Shown in pieces: positions 28,144-36,465 of a DNA stretch of 64,000 nucleotides. A program made the translations under genes and the position numbers. Position 1 is the first letter of the stretch. The number at the start of each line of letters is the position of its first letter. Source of the stretch: Rossellomorea aquimaris (GTDB lineage: Bacteria; Bacillota; Bacilli; Bacillales; Bacillaceae_B); contig NZ_JAIVAR010000005.1 in the NCBI RefSeq assembly GCF_020171925.1, positions 124,001 to 188,000 of the forward strand. Direction: 5' to 3'. A model generated the notes under the pieces. That model did no database searches. It was not told the origin of the DNA and was given only the letters and a program-made list of their open reading frames with translations.

Positions 28144-28569
28144 ATGAATAAAAAAGCCGATTCCTTCCTTTTCATTGCCTGGGCAGCATCACTCATCAGC
28201 ATGCTCGGTAGTCTATTCTTTTCGGAAGTGATGAAATATGAACCATGCGAATTATGCTGGTATCAGCGGATTTTGATGTACCCCTTGGTCATCTTGCTTG
28301 GTGCCGCGTATGTGAAGAAAGACTTCAGGATGGCTTTCTATTCTTCCATCCTATCCGGGATCGGGATGTTGTTTTCCATTTACCATTATTCCATCCAGAA
28401 GATCTCCGTCCTCTCAGAAAGCGCACCATCTTGCGGACGTGTGCCATGTTCAGGGGAATATATCAATTACATGGGCTTCATCACCATCCCGTTTCTGGCA
28501 TTGATTGGATTCATCATCATATTCATTACAAGTTTACTGACACTTAAAGCATTGAAGGAGGAACAATAA
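28144..28569 (+). CDS. bdbC: disulfide oxidoreductase BdbC (DsbB family)
   Basis: The 141-residue membrane protein has four helices and the two cysteine pairs of DsbB-type quinone-linked oxidases: CELC near the end of helix 1 (residues about 37-40) and CGRVPC in the second external loop. It reoxidises an extracytoplasmic thiol oxidase and passes electrons to quinone. AAAGGACTTCAAA precedes the ATG. It overlaps functionally with the thioredoxin-fold gene that begins 2 nt after its stop codon. A TATAAT box lies about 30 bp upstream. Confidence 0.93.
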   Translation: MNKKADSFLFIAWAASLISMLGSLFFSEVMKYEPCELCWYQRILMYPLVILLGAAYVKKDFRMAFYSSILSGIGMLFSIYHYSIQKISVLSESAPSCGRVPCSGEYINYMGFITIPFLALIGFIIIFITSLLTLKALKEEQ

Positions 28570-28570
28570 A

Positions 28571-29038
28571 TTGAAAAAAATCATCATCTTTTTAGTCATA
28601 GTCATCGGATTGTTTGCCGCAATCGCCTTAGTGACGAACATGCAGAACAGCCAAAAAGCAGAAGGTAATAAATTCAAAAAGGACAACCTCGATCCTGCAA
28701 CCGTGGACTTATTGGATGATCCTAATTATCAGAATGTCATCCTACCTGATGAACTGGAGAAAAAGCTTGAAGATAAAGAAGATGTGACCGTGTACTTCTA
28801 CAGTTCCACTTGTCCTCACTGCAAAAATACAACGCCGATCCTCGCTCCGCTTGCCGAGGAAATGGGAGTGGACATGGTTCAATACAATGTACTTGAGTTC
28901 GAACAGGGATGGAATGACTATGCAATCGAGGCCACTCCGACACTTGTTCATTTCGAAGATGGAAAAGAGGTTGCACGCGTTGTCGGAAGTCAGCCTGAAG
29001 AGGAATTCAAACAATTCTTCGAAGAATACGTCAAATAA
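28571..29038 (+). CDS. membrane-anchored thioredoxin-fold protein, partner of BdbC
   Basis: A 155-residue protein with an N-terminal membrane anchor (about 3-22) and a thioredoxin domain with the active site STCPHCKNT and cis-proline EATPTLVHFEDG. A CPHC centre is typical of oxidising DsbA-like proteins, so it probably introduces disulfides outside the membrane and is reoxidised by BdbC. The start is TTG, 8 nt after AAGGAGGA located at the end of bdbC, so the pair is translationally linked. Confidence 0.92.
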   Translation: MKKIIIFLVIVIGLFAAIALVTNMQNSQKAEGNKFKKDNLDPATVDLLDDPNYQNVILPDELEKKLEDKEDVTVYFYSSTCPHCKNTTPILAPLAEEMGVDMVQYNVLEFEQGWNDYAIEATPTLVHFEDGKEVARVVGSQPEEEFKQFFEEYVK

Positions 29039-29055
29039 AAGCAGACAACACCTTT

Positions 29056-29101
29056 GAAGGTCCGTCCCTCAGTGCTTTAAAGCACTGAGGGACGGACCTT
29101 C
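29056..29101. repeat. 46-bp palindromic repeat, copy B
   Basis: A perfect 46-bp palindrome: arm GAAGGTCCGTCCCTCAGTGC and its complement around TTTAAA. It lies 17 bp past the stop of the thioredoxin-fold gene and may end that operon (CTTTC follows). Confidence 0.92.
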
Positions 29102-29108
29102 TTTCATC

Positions 29109-29136
29109 AAAAAAAGAACCGACATTCCTGTCGGTC
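29109..29136 (-). terminator. intrinsic terminator for yhcU
   Basis: Leftward stem GGACCGACA / TGTCGGTTC with a 4-nt loop followed by T7, 115 bp after the yhcU stop. Confidence 0.7.
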
Positions 29137-29251
29137 CACTAATGAGGAGGAATTTCAAGAAGATACATCGTATCTTCGAGTAATTGAGTACTTATTCTAT
29201 TCCCCACTCAATTATGAATAAAACGTATTTATGAAACTTTCTGAACACTTA

Positions 29252-29653
29252 CTATATCAATAGCTGATTCGCGGCCTTTGAATAGACGCTTAATGAGTGT
29301 CCACATTCCGTATCATCTGTAAATTGGTCGAAAGACAATGGAAAGAATAGTCCGAAGCTCTGAAGGATCTGGACATTGTGATAGAACATTTCCTCATACA
29401 CTTCATCCCTCACTCCACATTCAACGATCGAGATCAGCGTCTGGAGACTTGAAATCACCTGGAACGCCTCCTTCAATGTACCACAATACTCATAATTCCT
29501 GGTCGCTGTATGTAGAATTTCCATATCTTCAAATTGCTCAATTTCATCGTCTGTGAAATAATCAGGGAAAATAGTACAATACATATGATTGATCAATTCC
29601 TGGATTTTCGTATCTTGTTCATGTGTTGAAGCAAGTAAAACCTTCACCGTCAT
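29252..29653 (-). CDS. yhcU: YhcU family (DUF5365-like) protein
   Basis: The 133-residue soluble protein has the YhcU pattern (VLLASTHEQDTKIQELINHMY; FPDYFTDDEIEQFED; TLKEAFQVISSLQTLISIVE; a closing SFGLFFPLSFDQF). Its function is unknown. The ATG at 29653 follows AAAGGTGG; a longer frame to 29725 has no ribosome site. It lies divergent from yhcT in the conserved yhc cluster. Confidence 0.82.
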   Translation of the reverse strand: MTVKVLLASTHEQDTKIQELINHMYCTIFPDYFTDDEIEQFEDMEILHTATRNYEYCGTLKEAFQVISSLQTLISIVECGVRDEVYEEMFYHNVQILQSFGLFFPLSFDQFTDDTECGHSLSVYSKAANQLLI

Positions 29654-29824
29654 AACCCACCTTTGTAATGGTTGTAATCTCTCTGTAATAGATACATCTA
29701 GGATAACATACATCACTACCCTCAAGTGTGGTAATTATACCCATGGATTTGGTAAAACAGGCGATTGATAAGGACTTATTACCTAATACCACATAAGATT
29801 ATTGTCATTTAAAGGAGCTTTTTG

Positions 29825-30715
29825 ATGAAAACAATGAGAAAAGGTTCACTCTTTCAACTGGTGATTCCCGAAAATTGGAAAAATGTAACGATTGAGCACA
29901 TCCTTAAGCAGGAGTGGCAAGCCCCGAAAAAGCTTATACACTCGATGAGGATGAATAAGGATATCAAGGTGAACGGTGAACAGTACCCTTGGGATAAGCC
30001 GTTAATCCCTGGGAACATATTGCAGATCGACCTATTCAAGGACATAGCATATGATGTACCTCCAACTTACGGGGACCTAGAAGTGTTATATGAAGATGAT
30101 CACCTGATTGTCGCCAACAAGCCTGCAGGCATGGACACCCACCCGAACGGTCCTGAAGATACAGAGACGCTTGCAAACCTAATCGCCTTTCATTTTCAAG
30201 CAAATGGGGAAACCTGCCGGGTCATGCACATACACAGATTGGACCGCGACACTTCCGGAGCCGTCATTTTCGCCAAGCACCCCTTGGCCAAAGCCATTCT
30301 TGACCGCCTGTTGATCGAGCGCAAAGTGAAAAGGACTTACCTTGCACTGGTTCATGGAAAGCTCAAACAGAAAAAAGGGACCATCAGAGAACGAATCGGG
30401 CGCGACCGCCATCATGGTACGAGAAGGAGGGTGTCCCCTTCCGGCCAGGAAGCCGTCACTCATTATAAGGTATTAAAAATGAGGGAGAATATGACTCTTG
30501 TCGAAGTCACACTTGATACGGGGCGAACCCACCAAATCCGTGTCCATATGAGTCATATCGGGCATCCTTTGGTCGGAGACACCTTGTATGGCGGGAAACC
30601 TGTCGTTAAACGCCAGGCCCTTCATGCCGCACGGATTTCCTTCCCGCATCCTCTTACGGGAGAAAGAGTGGAGTGTGAGGCTGAGTGTTTGGATGATGTC
30701 GGCCTTACTAATTGA
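29825..30715 (+). CDS. yhcT: RluA-family pseudouridine synthase YhcT
   Basis: The 296-residue RNA pseudouridine synthase has an N-terminal S4-like region (about 1-75) and a catalytic domain with HRLDRDTSGAVIFAK (catalytic Asp), the YLALVHG strand and the C-terminal GRTHQIRVHMSHIGHPLVGDTLYG motif. The RNA target is not known for this paralogue. The ATG at 29825 is chosen over a TTG at 29822 because AAAGGAG is 7 nt upstream. It is followed by a strong terminator. Confidence 0.94.
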   Translation: MKTMRKGSLFQLVIPENWKNVTIEHILKQEWQAPKKLIHSMRMNKDIKVNGEQYPWDKPLIPGNILQIDLFKDIAYDVPPTYGDLEVLYEDDHLIVANKPAGMDTHPNGPEDTETLANLIAFHFQANGETCRVMHIHRLDRDTSGAVIFAKHPLAKAILDRLLIERKVKRTYLALVHGKLKQKKGTIRERIGRDRHHGTRRRVSPSGQEAVTHYKVLKMRENMTLVEVTLDTGRTHQIRVHMSHIGHPLVGDTLYGGKPVVKRQALHAARISFPHPLTGERVECEAECLDDVGLTN

Positions 30716-30729
30716 ACGTGATCATTCTG

Positions 30730-30756
30730 CCGCTGCCAGTGCAGCGGTTTTTTTTT
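30730..30756 (+). terminator. intrinsic terminator of yhcT
   Basis: Stem CCGCTGC / GCAGCGG, CAGT loop, T9. Confidence 0.9.
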
Positions 30757-30810
30757 GCAAACAAAAAGGGGCCCCTTGACCGCAAACAGCCGGGTACCCC
30801 ATTCACATTC

Positions 30811-31425
30811 TTATTTCATTCCGTTCTTGATTGCTTCAGCCACTTGGATTGTGCGGCGAGTCTGGTGTTTTACGGCAGGTTCTACGCCCTCGACCATATT
30901 GCCTTCCTGATCGACCGTCACACTAGTTCCGTAAGGGTTACCTCCTGTCGCGAACGAGGATTCATCCGTATAGCCAGGTGCCGCAATGATCGCGCCCCAG
31001 TGCATCATCGTCGTATACAATGCTAGAACCGTCTGCTCCTGCCCGCCGTGTGAGTTGCTAGCGGATGAAGTGGCGCTGACAACTTTGTTTGCAAGTTTCC
31101 CTTGGAACCAAAGACCTCCTGTTGTATCCAAGAATGACTTCACTTGGGATGGCACATTCCCGAAACGTGTCGGCACATTGAACAAGTAGGCATCCGCCCA
31201 TTCCAAATCGTCGAGTGTCGCGACCGGGACGCTGTCCTTCGTTTCGTTATAATGCTTCTCCCATGCAGGGTTGGAGGAGATCGCCGCTTCAGGGGCCGTT
31301 TCTTCAAAACGAAGCAATTTCACTTCTGCTCCCGCTTCCTTCGCTGCTTCCTCTGCCCATTTCGCCATCTGATAGTTCGTACCCGTTGAACTGTAATACA
31401 TGATTGCTAATTTAACGTTTGACAT
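30811..31425 (-). CDS. wrbA: NAD(P)H:quinone oxidoreductase, WrbA type
   Basis: The 204-residue flavodoxin-like enzyme reduces quinones by two electrons. The FMN phosphate loop is YYSSTGTNYQMA, the next loop is VPTRFGNVPSQVKSFLDTTGGLW and the third is TSSASNSHGGQE with the TTMMHWG segment, all WrbA-typical. Expression is predicted to start at a strong sigma-A promoter (31655-31683) whose start site is covered by an MhqR-like operator, giving induction by quinone or phenolic stress. The untranslated leader is about 220 nt. A 12-bp self-complementary AAGGGGCCCCTT lies downstream. Confidence 0.95.
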   Translation of the reverse strand: MSNVKLAIMYYSSTGTNYQMAKWAEEAAKEAGAEVKLLRFEETAPEAAISSNPAWEKHYNETKDSVPVATLDDLEWADAYLFNVPTRFGNVPSQVKSFLDTTGGLWFQGKLANKVVSATSSASNSHGGQEQTVLALYTTMMHWGAIIAAPGYTDESSFATGGNPYGTSVTVDQEGNMVEGVEPAVKHQTRRTIQVAEAIKNGMK

Positions 31426-31580
31426 AGTAAAAACCTCTCCTTTATATATGAAAAATTGGGGTAATACACAAAAGTTGATTTCCAGATCCCGCTACTTCAC
31501 AAACTAAAAATTACCTATTACCTGTCTTCCCATTGATGCCCTACTCAAAACGTTCAGATCACAATATCAAGCACTCAAAA

Positions 31581-31596
31581 ATCTCGAATTTGAGAT
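31581..31596. promoter_or_regulatory. MhqR-like operator 1
   Basis: ATCTCGAATTTGAGAT agrees at 15 of 16 positions with the MhqR operator ATCTCGAATTCGAGAT as I recall it from B. subtilis mhq and azoR2 promoters. It sits about 50-65 bp downstream of the predicted wrbA start site. Confidence 0.6.
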
Positions 31597-31637
31597 ATAT
31601 AGATAAAAAAACACCAGAAATTATCTCAGTCCTATAT

Positions 31638-31653
31638 ATTTCGAATTCAAGAT
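31638..31653. promoter_or_regulatory. MhqR-like operator 2 at the wrbA transcription start
   Basis: ATTTCGAATTCAAGAT matches the same operator at 14 of 16 positions and begins one base past the -10 box of the wrbA promoter, where a bound repressor would block transcription. Confidence 0.6.
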
Positions 31654-31654
31654 A

Positions 31655-31683
31655 ATCATATAACTCCCACTCTCGATTGTCAA
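31655..31683 (-). promoter_or_regulatory. sigma-A promoter of wrbA
   Basis: Read leftward: TTGACA (31683-31678), 17 bp, TATGAT (31660-31655); 11 of 12 consensus bases at ideal spacing. Confidence 0.85.
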
Positions 31684-31696
31684 CAGATAATTTAAA

Positions 31697-31740
31697 AAGG
31701 TACGTCCCTCATCGCGTTAAAGCGATGAGGGACGTACCTT
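31697..31740. repeat. 46-bp palindrome family, copy C
   Basis: Arms AAGGTACGTCCCTCATCGC and complement around a GTTAAA centre (one centre mismatch). It lies 4 bp past the stop of the aldo/keto reductase gene and is followed leftward by TTTTTAAATT, so it can act as that gene's terminator. The TTGACA of the wrbA promoter lies 14 bp beyond it. Confidence 0.9.
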
Positions 31741-31744
31741 CAAA

Positions 31745-32575
31745 TTAAAAGTCGAAGTTGTCCGGGTCCGGACCGAATCGTTCGTTTTTGTTCAGGTCGT
31801 TGATTTGGTTCATTTCATCTGAGGACAGTTCGAAATTGAATAAATCAGCGTTTTCTTTAATGCGATTTGCATGAACAGATTTCGGGATGATCACGACATC
31901 ATTTTGCAAATGCCAACGCAGGATGACCTGTGCAGATGACTTACCATGTGCCTCGGCGATCTGCTTCAAAACCGGTTCATCAAGGACTCGCCCTTGAGCA
32001 ATCGGCGACCATGCCTCCACTGCAATGTTTTCTGACTGACAGAACGATTTCAAATCTCCCTGATTCAGTACAGGGTGACACTCGATTTGGTTGATCACCG
32101 GCTTTTCGTTGCTCGTGTTCATCAGATCTTCAAGATGATGCTGATGGAAGTTACTTACCCCGATCGATTTGACTAGTCCCTCACTATACAGTCTTTCAAG
32201 TGCTTTCCATGTATCCTTGTACTTCCCTTCGACTGGCCAGTGGATCAAATATAAATCAAGATAATCCATCTCAAGCTTCTTCAGGCTCGTTTCAAAAGCT
32301 TTAAGCGTTGTATCATAACCTTGGTCGCTGTTCCACACCTTGGAAGTAATGAACAGGTCGTCCCTTTTCGCTCCGCTTTGTCTTACCCCTTCACCGACAC
32401 TTTCTTCGTTCTCATAGACGGCTGCCGTATCGATCGATAGATAGCCATTATCAATGGCCGTCTTGACAGATTCAACCGTTTCACGGGGATCCTTCATCTG
32501 GAAGACTCCCAATCCGACATATGGAATCTCGATTCCATTATGTAACGTCTTCTTACTCTGTAAGTTTTTTAACAT
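31745..32575 (-). CDS. aldo/keto reductase, YvgN/YtbE type
   Basis: The 276-residue NADPH-dependent reductase has the tetrad Asp/Tyr in SIDTAAVYENE, Lys in FITSKVW and His in LYLIHWPVEGKYKD, with the cofactor loop IPKSVHANRI. It belongs to the 2,5-diketogluconate-reductase-like group that includes B. subtilis YvgN (methylglyoxal reductase) and YtbE; its C-terminus GPDPDNFDF is closest to YtbE as I recall it. A role in detoxifying reactive aldehydes is likely. It is monocistronic, and its terminator may be palindromic repeat C. Confidence 0.93.
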   Translation of the reverse strand: MLKNLQSKKTLHNGIEIPYVGLGVFQMKDPRETVESVKTAIDNGYLSIDTAAVYENEESVGEGVRQSGAKRDDLFITSKVWNSDQGYDTTLKAFETSLKKLEMDYLDLYLIHWPVEGKYKDTWKALERLYSEGLVKSIGVSNFHQHHLEDLMNTSNEKPVINQIECHPVLNQGDLKSFCQSENIAVEAWSPIAQGRVLDEPVLKQIAEAHGKSSAQVILRWHLQNDVVIIPKSVHANRIKENADLFNFELSSDEMNQINDLNKNERFGPDPDNFDF

Positions 32576-32782
32576 GTAGCATCCCTCCTTTTTTTATCTT
32601 ACTAAAATCGCCAGTCAATACGCGAATAATATGTTTCTAGCGTTCATCCAACCTTTAAGATTCACAAATTTCACATAAACGATTCAAGATTTACACTGTT
32701 CCCAGTGAATTAAACTTCTTTTTTTTCAATTAATATTTTGATAAACCTACTCGGGAATGTCCGTCATCCAACACAAATAAAA

Positions 32783-32828
32783 GAAGGTGCGTCCTTTGAC
32801 GCTTTAAAGCATCGAGGGACGTACCTTC
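32783..32828. repeat. 46-bp palindrome family, copy D (overlaps the diguanylate cyclase gene)
   Basis: A more diverged copy: arms GAAGGTGCGTCCTTTGACGC and GCATCGAGGGACGTACCTTC around TTTAAA. Read leftward, it encodes the last residues and the TAA stop of the diguanylate cyclase; the stop is the central TTTAAA. TTTTATTT follows leftward. Confidence 0.88.
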
Positions 32829-33775
32829 TTGTGGTGTTGTTTCTGCCGATACATTTCGTTGTCGGCCCTTCTGAATAACTCTTCCATCGTGCCAAGGGAC
32901 GATTCCATATAAGCGGTTCCGATCGACATGCTGATGGGAAACTCATGCCTGCTTTGATTGAACATGCTGATGCTAGATTGAATCACCTTGACCAGATCGT
33001 CAAGGGACTGCAGGGTGCAGTTCTCGATGAGGATGGCAAATTCATCCCCACCTATCCGACAGACGGACACTTTATCCCCGGAAATGTTCCTTAAAATGTC
33101 GGAAGTTTCCATCAGTAATCGATCCCCCATTTTATGTCCCCTGCGGTCATTGATCTGTTTGAGGTTATCCAGATCACAGATGATGAGACCTACCGGGATA
33201 TCCTCACATTGATCACACTTCTGCATATCGGCTTCAAAGCATTCGCGGTTGAATAAACCGGTCAAAGAATCATGTGTCGCTTTGTATTCGAGCTCCTTTT
33301 GAAGGGTCACCTTATCATCTACATTTCGGATGATCCCCTGAATGGCGGTCAGTTCACCATTTTCATAGATGGGGGTGACAAATTCCTCAAAATAGATATA
33401 CGTTCCCTGTTCATTCTTCCACCGCAGCCTGATAGGTTTAGAATAATCAAGTTTACCTGAAATTTTCCTGAGCAGGATTGGATAGTCGTCCGGATGAACC
33501 CGTTCAAAGGCCAGGAATGGATTGGTCTTGCTCTCCTCCATCAAATTCGGGCCCAATACCCTCTCAATGGCAGGACTTAAATATTTATATCCAAAGTCAG
33601 GTTTGACCTCGAAATGATAAATAATATCTTGGGAACGTTCCACCAGCTGATAGATCGCCTCCAAATTCGATATTTTCCGTCTATAGAACGCAACCGCTTT
33701 ACACGCTAAAAAAAGCAGCAGTGCTCCCGTCACGGTGCAAGCTGCAACCAGTAGTATAGAAATCTCAGAGAACAT
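32804..33775 (-). CDS. membrane-anchored PAS-GGDEF diguanylate cyclase
   Basis: The protein of about 323 residues has one N-terminal membrane helix (about 5-25), a PAS domain (about 45-165, IIYHFEVKPDFGYKYLSPAIE) and a GGDEF domain with the intact catalytic motif CRIGGDEFAILIE and DSLTGLFNRECFE, so it should make cyclic di-GMP. No RxxD inhibitory site is visible just upstream of GGDEF. The ATG at 33775 is chosen from AAGGTGG 8 nt upstream. The last seven residues (KVRPSML) and the stop lie inside palindromic repeat D, so the original C-terminus was probably replaced. Confidence 0.93.
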   Translation of the reverse strand: MFSEISILLVAACTVTGALLLFLACKAVAFYRRKISNLEAIYQLVERSQDIIYHFEVKPDFGYKYLSPAIERVLGPNLMEESKTNPFLAFERVHPDDYPILLRKISGKLDYSKPIRLRWKNEQGTYIYFEEFVTPIYENGELTAIQGIIRNVDDKVTLQKELEYKATHDSLTGLFNRECFEADMQKCDQCEDIPVGLIICDLDNLKQINDRRGHKMGDRLLMETSDILRNISGDKVSVCRIGGDEFAILIENCTLQSLDDLVKVIQSSISMFNQSRHEFPISMSIGTAYMESSLGTMEELFRRADNEMYRQKQHHKKVRPSML

Positions 33776-33865
33776 AGAAGCAACCACCTTCACCTCAAAG
33801 TCACTACAATCAAACTCTCAATTTTCATTATACTACAAAAACCGTGACAAATTACCTATTTTTTG

Positions 33866-33911
33866 AAAGGTACGTCCCTCATCGCTTTAAAGCAATGAGG
33901 GACGTACCTTT
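33866..33911. repeat. 46-bp palindrome family, copy E
   Basis: Arms AAAGGTACGTCCCTCATCGC and complement around TTTAAA (one arm mismatch). It lies 2 bp past the helD stop. Leftward it is followed by CAAAAAA, not T, so it is a poor terminator for helD. Confidence 0.9.
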
Positions 33912-33913
33912 GC

Positions 33914-36181
33914 TCACGTGATAAATTGATTGGGGTTCCTTCCTATCAGGCTTAGCTTGTGTAGCGGACGGGTCATGGCAACATATTGAAGCTTGATATC
34001 AAGTTCGTTCTCACTGCTGAACACTTCATCGATCACCGCAATCATGACGACATCAAACTCCAATCCTTTGGACAGGTAAGAAGGAACTACGACCACTTTA
34101 TCTTTCGGGATCGATTCCTGTTCCTCAAGCAGTTTGATCGTACCCGGCATGTGTTCATTCAGGATCTTATAAATCCTCTTGCAGTCCTTCATGCTTTTCC
34201 CAATGACTGCGAATGTTTGGAAGCCGTCTTCTTTTCCCTGCTTGACTTTCGATTTGATGATGGCTGCCAGCTCTTCTTCCTCTTCGTACGTACAAGCATC
34301 CGGTGCATCCCCATGCCTTACCACAGGGTTTACCTTTGGAAATTCATATGGCAGCAGACTCAACAGTTTATTTGCTTCTTCCATGATTTCAATGGTGGTA
34401 CGATAGCTCTTTTGAAGCTCTGTATAAGTCGCTCTCGGGAACACTTCCCGGTAAACGGGATCCCAGGCTTGAAGACCCCTATAGGAATGGATCCCCTGGG
34501 CAAGGTCCCCGACCAGGGTGAACATATCGGTTTCCAATGCCCGTTTCAGTGCATAAAGCTGCAAATAGCTGTAATCCTGGGCTTCATCGATCACGATATT
34601 CTTGGCTTTGTGGAATTTATCGACTCCATAAAGATGCGTCTGCAAGTATAAGAGCGGTGCCAAGTCCTCCATTTCAAACCTTTTCTTGGTGAATAGCGCC
34701 ATCGAATAATTGCAAAGATCCTGTGCCTGACCAAGGTCCAGTTCCCCGCCAGAATAAGCTACCAGCCTTTCAGGATCTGTATAGAGGTCTGAATAGTAGT
34801 CTTCCAGTTTCTTTTTTTCGAATTGTTTCATATACATCGAAACACTGGTCCTGACTGCCTTCTTCACTTCATCAAGACGCTCAGCCTTTTTATCCAACGC
34901 TTTCGATATATATTCCTTGCGATTACCTGCGCCTTTGCGCTGATACAAGGCTTTCTCGATTCTTTCATCAAAGAATGTTTCCACTTTTTCAATCATTTGT
35001 TTCTTATTTGACCGAACATAACTCTGCAGGAGGGACTTGAGTTTCTCCATCCTCCGGTAAATTGGCATATAGGTGTACTCTTCTTTGAAAAGATACGTAA
35101 ATTTCTTTGCGGAATACAGCTTGTATTTATCCACATAAAAGTCTTCCGTTGGATGAAACCTTTTCTCGATTTCCTCTATATACCGGTCCAAGATCTTTCT
35201 GAATGATTTTGACCCTTTGAATCCGGATATCCACGATGCCTTCTCCACCTCAAGATCCTGATCCTGCTCAATCAATCTGATCAACTTGTCATCCTCGATG
35301 AGCTTCAACTTCTTCTCAAGGCAAGTCATGACATAATCGGAAAAAGTGGTCTGCCTCACTCTTTCCACCCCTAGCTCGGGCAATGCCTCCGAAATGTAGT
35401 CGATGAATAGATTGCTGGGTGCGAGGATCATCAGCTGCCTCGGGTCAAAATGCTGTTTGTAATTATAGATAAAATAGGAAATCCGATGAAGGGCGATCGT
35501 CGTTTTTCCACTTCCTGCCGCACCCTGCACGATGATTGGCTTATTCAGGTCGGCCCGGATGATCCGGTTCTGTTCCTCTTGGATGGTGGAAATGATTTCG
35601 GTCAATCGATTGCTGGAGCTCTTCGCCAACGAATCCTGAAGAAGTTCGTCCGTGGTGGTCAAGTCGATATCCCTGATTTCTTCAAGGCTGCCATCTTCGA
35701 TCATATACTGGCGCTTCAACGATAAGTCACCGTGATAAGTCTCCCCTTCGGCTTCATAGGAAACGTCGCCAATCCTTCCCTCATAATAGAGGTTGGCAAT
35801 CGGGGATCGCCAATCAACAATGATTTGTTCCTGGTTTTCGCGCTGATACAGGGACGTCTTACCGATGTAATGCTTCTCAGTCTTGTCCGACCCTTGATTC
35901 ATGAAGTCGATCCTGGCGAAGTATGGTTTATTCTTCGCTTTCTGAAGCGATTCCAGCTCTTCCTTGGACATTTCGAAAAAGCTCGAGTTCGTCAGGATAT
36001 CGATATAGGCCGCACTGGACTCGCCCCAATCAACATCTCCGAAAGCCTTCTCCATATTCTCTTTGTACTTCTCTTTGCTTGATTGTGATGTCTCAATCAC
36101 CACATCAATGTACCTCTTCGTGAATTCCAGGCGTTCTGATTCATTTGAAAAATCGGGGTGTAATGCTGATTCCTTCGTCAT
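33914..36181 (-). CDS. helD: RNA polymerase recycling motor HelD (UvrD-like helicase)
   Basis: The 755-residue protein has the length of B. subtilis HelD (YvgS). A helical N-terminal arm (about 1-120) precedes a split superfamily-1 motor: Walker A GAAGSGKTTIALHR, Walker B VIDEAQDYSY, motif TLVGDLAQGIHSYRG and C-terminal VVPSYLSKGLEFDVVMI and YVAMTRPLHKL. HelD binds core RNA polymerase with arms in the primary and secondary channels and clears stalled complexes. The start follows GAAAGGAGAAAGCT. It is monocistronic, with repeat E at its 3' end and the 21-nt-periodic array about 285 bp upstream. Confidence 0.94.
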   Translation of the reverse strand: MTKESALHPDFSNESERLEFTKRYIDVVIETSQSSKEKYKENMEKAFGDVDWGESSAAYIDILTNSSFFEMSKEELESLQKAKNKPYFARIDFMNQGSDKTEKHYIGKTSLYQRENQEQIIVDWRSPIANLYYEGRIGDVSYEAEGETYHGDLSLKRQYMIEDGSLEEIRDIDLTTTDELLQDSLAKSSSNRLTEIISTIQEEQNRIIRADLNKPIIVQGAAGSGKTTIALHRISYFIYNYKQHFDPRQLMILAPSNLFIDYISEALPELGVERVRQTTFSDYVMTCLEKKLKLIEDDKLIRLIEQDQDLEVEKASWISGFKGSKSFRKILDRYIEEIEKRFHPTEDFYVDKYKLYSAKKFTYLFKEEYTYMPIYRRMEKLKSLLQSYVRSNKKQMIEKVETFFDERIEKALYQRKGAGNRKEYISKALDKKAERLDEVKKAVRTSVSMYMKQFEKKKLEDYYSDLYTDPERLVAYSGGELDLGQAQDLCNYSMALFTKKRFEMEDLAPLLYLQTHLYGVDKFHKAKNIVIDEAQDYSYLQLYALKRALETDMFTLVGDLAQGIHSYRGLQAWDPVYREVFPRATYTELQKSYRTTIEIMEEANKLLSLLPYEFPKVNPVVRHGDAPDACTYEEEEELAAIIKSKVKQGKEDGFQTFAVIGKSMKDCKRIYKILNEHMPGTIKLLEEQESIPKDKVVVVPSYLSKGLEFDVVMIAVIDEVFSSENELDIKLQYVAMTRPLHKLSLIGRNPNQFIT

Positions 36182-36465
36182 AGCTTTCTCCTTTCAAATG
36201 TGGTTGCCGCAATGGAGAAATTAACGTCTCTTTCACACCGGCCGAGGTAACGACTCTCGAGCGGCTTAACACGTTAAATGACACTCATGGAAATCTGTAA
36301 AAATTATGTAGGCGTTTGGGAGCAGAAATATATATTATCAGATAATTGGTAAAAGTACAACAGGAATGCGGAGTGGGTTTGGGAGTGGCGGGAATCCGCT
36401 TGGATGTGGTGGATATTTATGGTGTCGTTGCGAAATATATAGGTGCAAAACTTAAAGTCTAAAAG

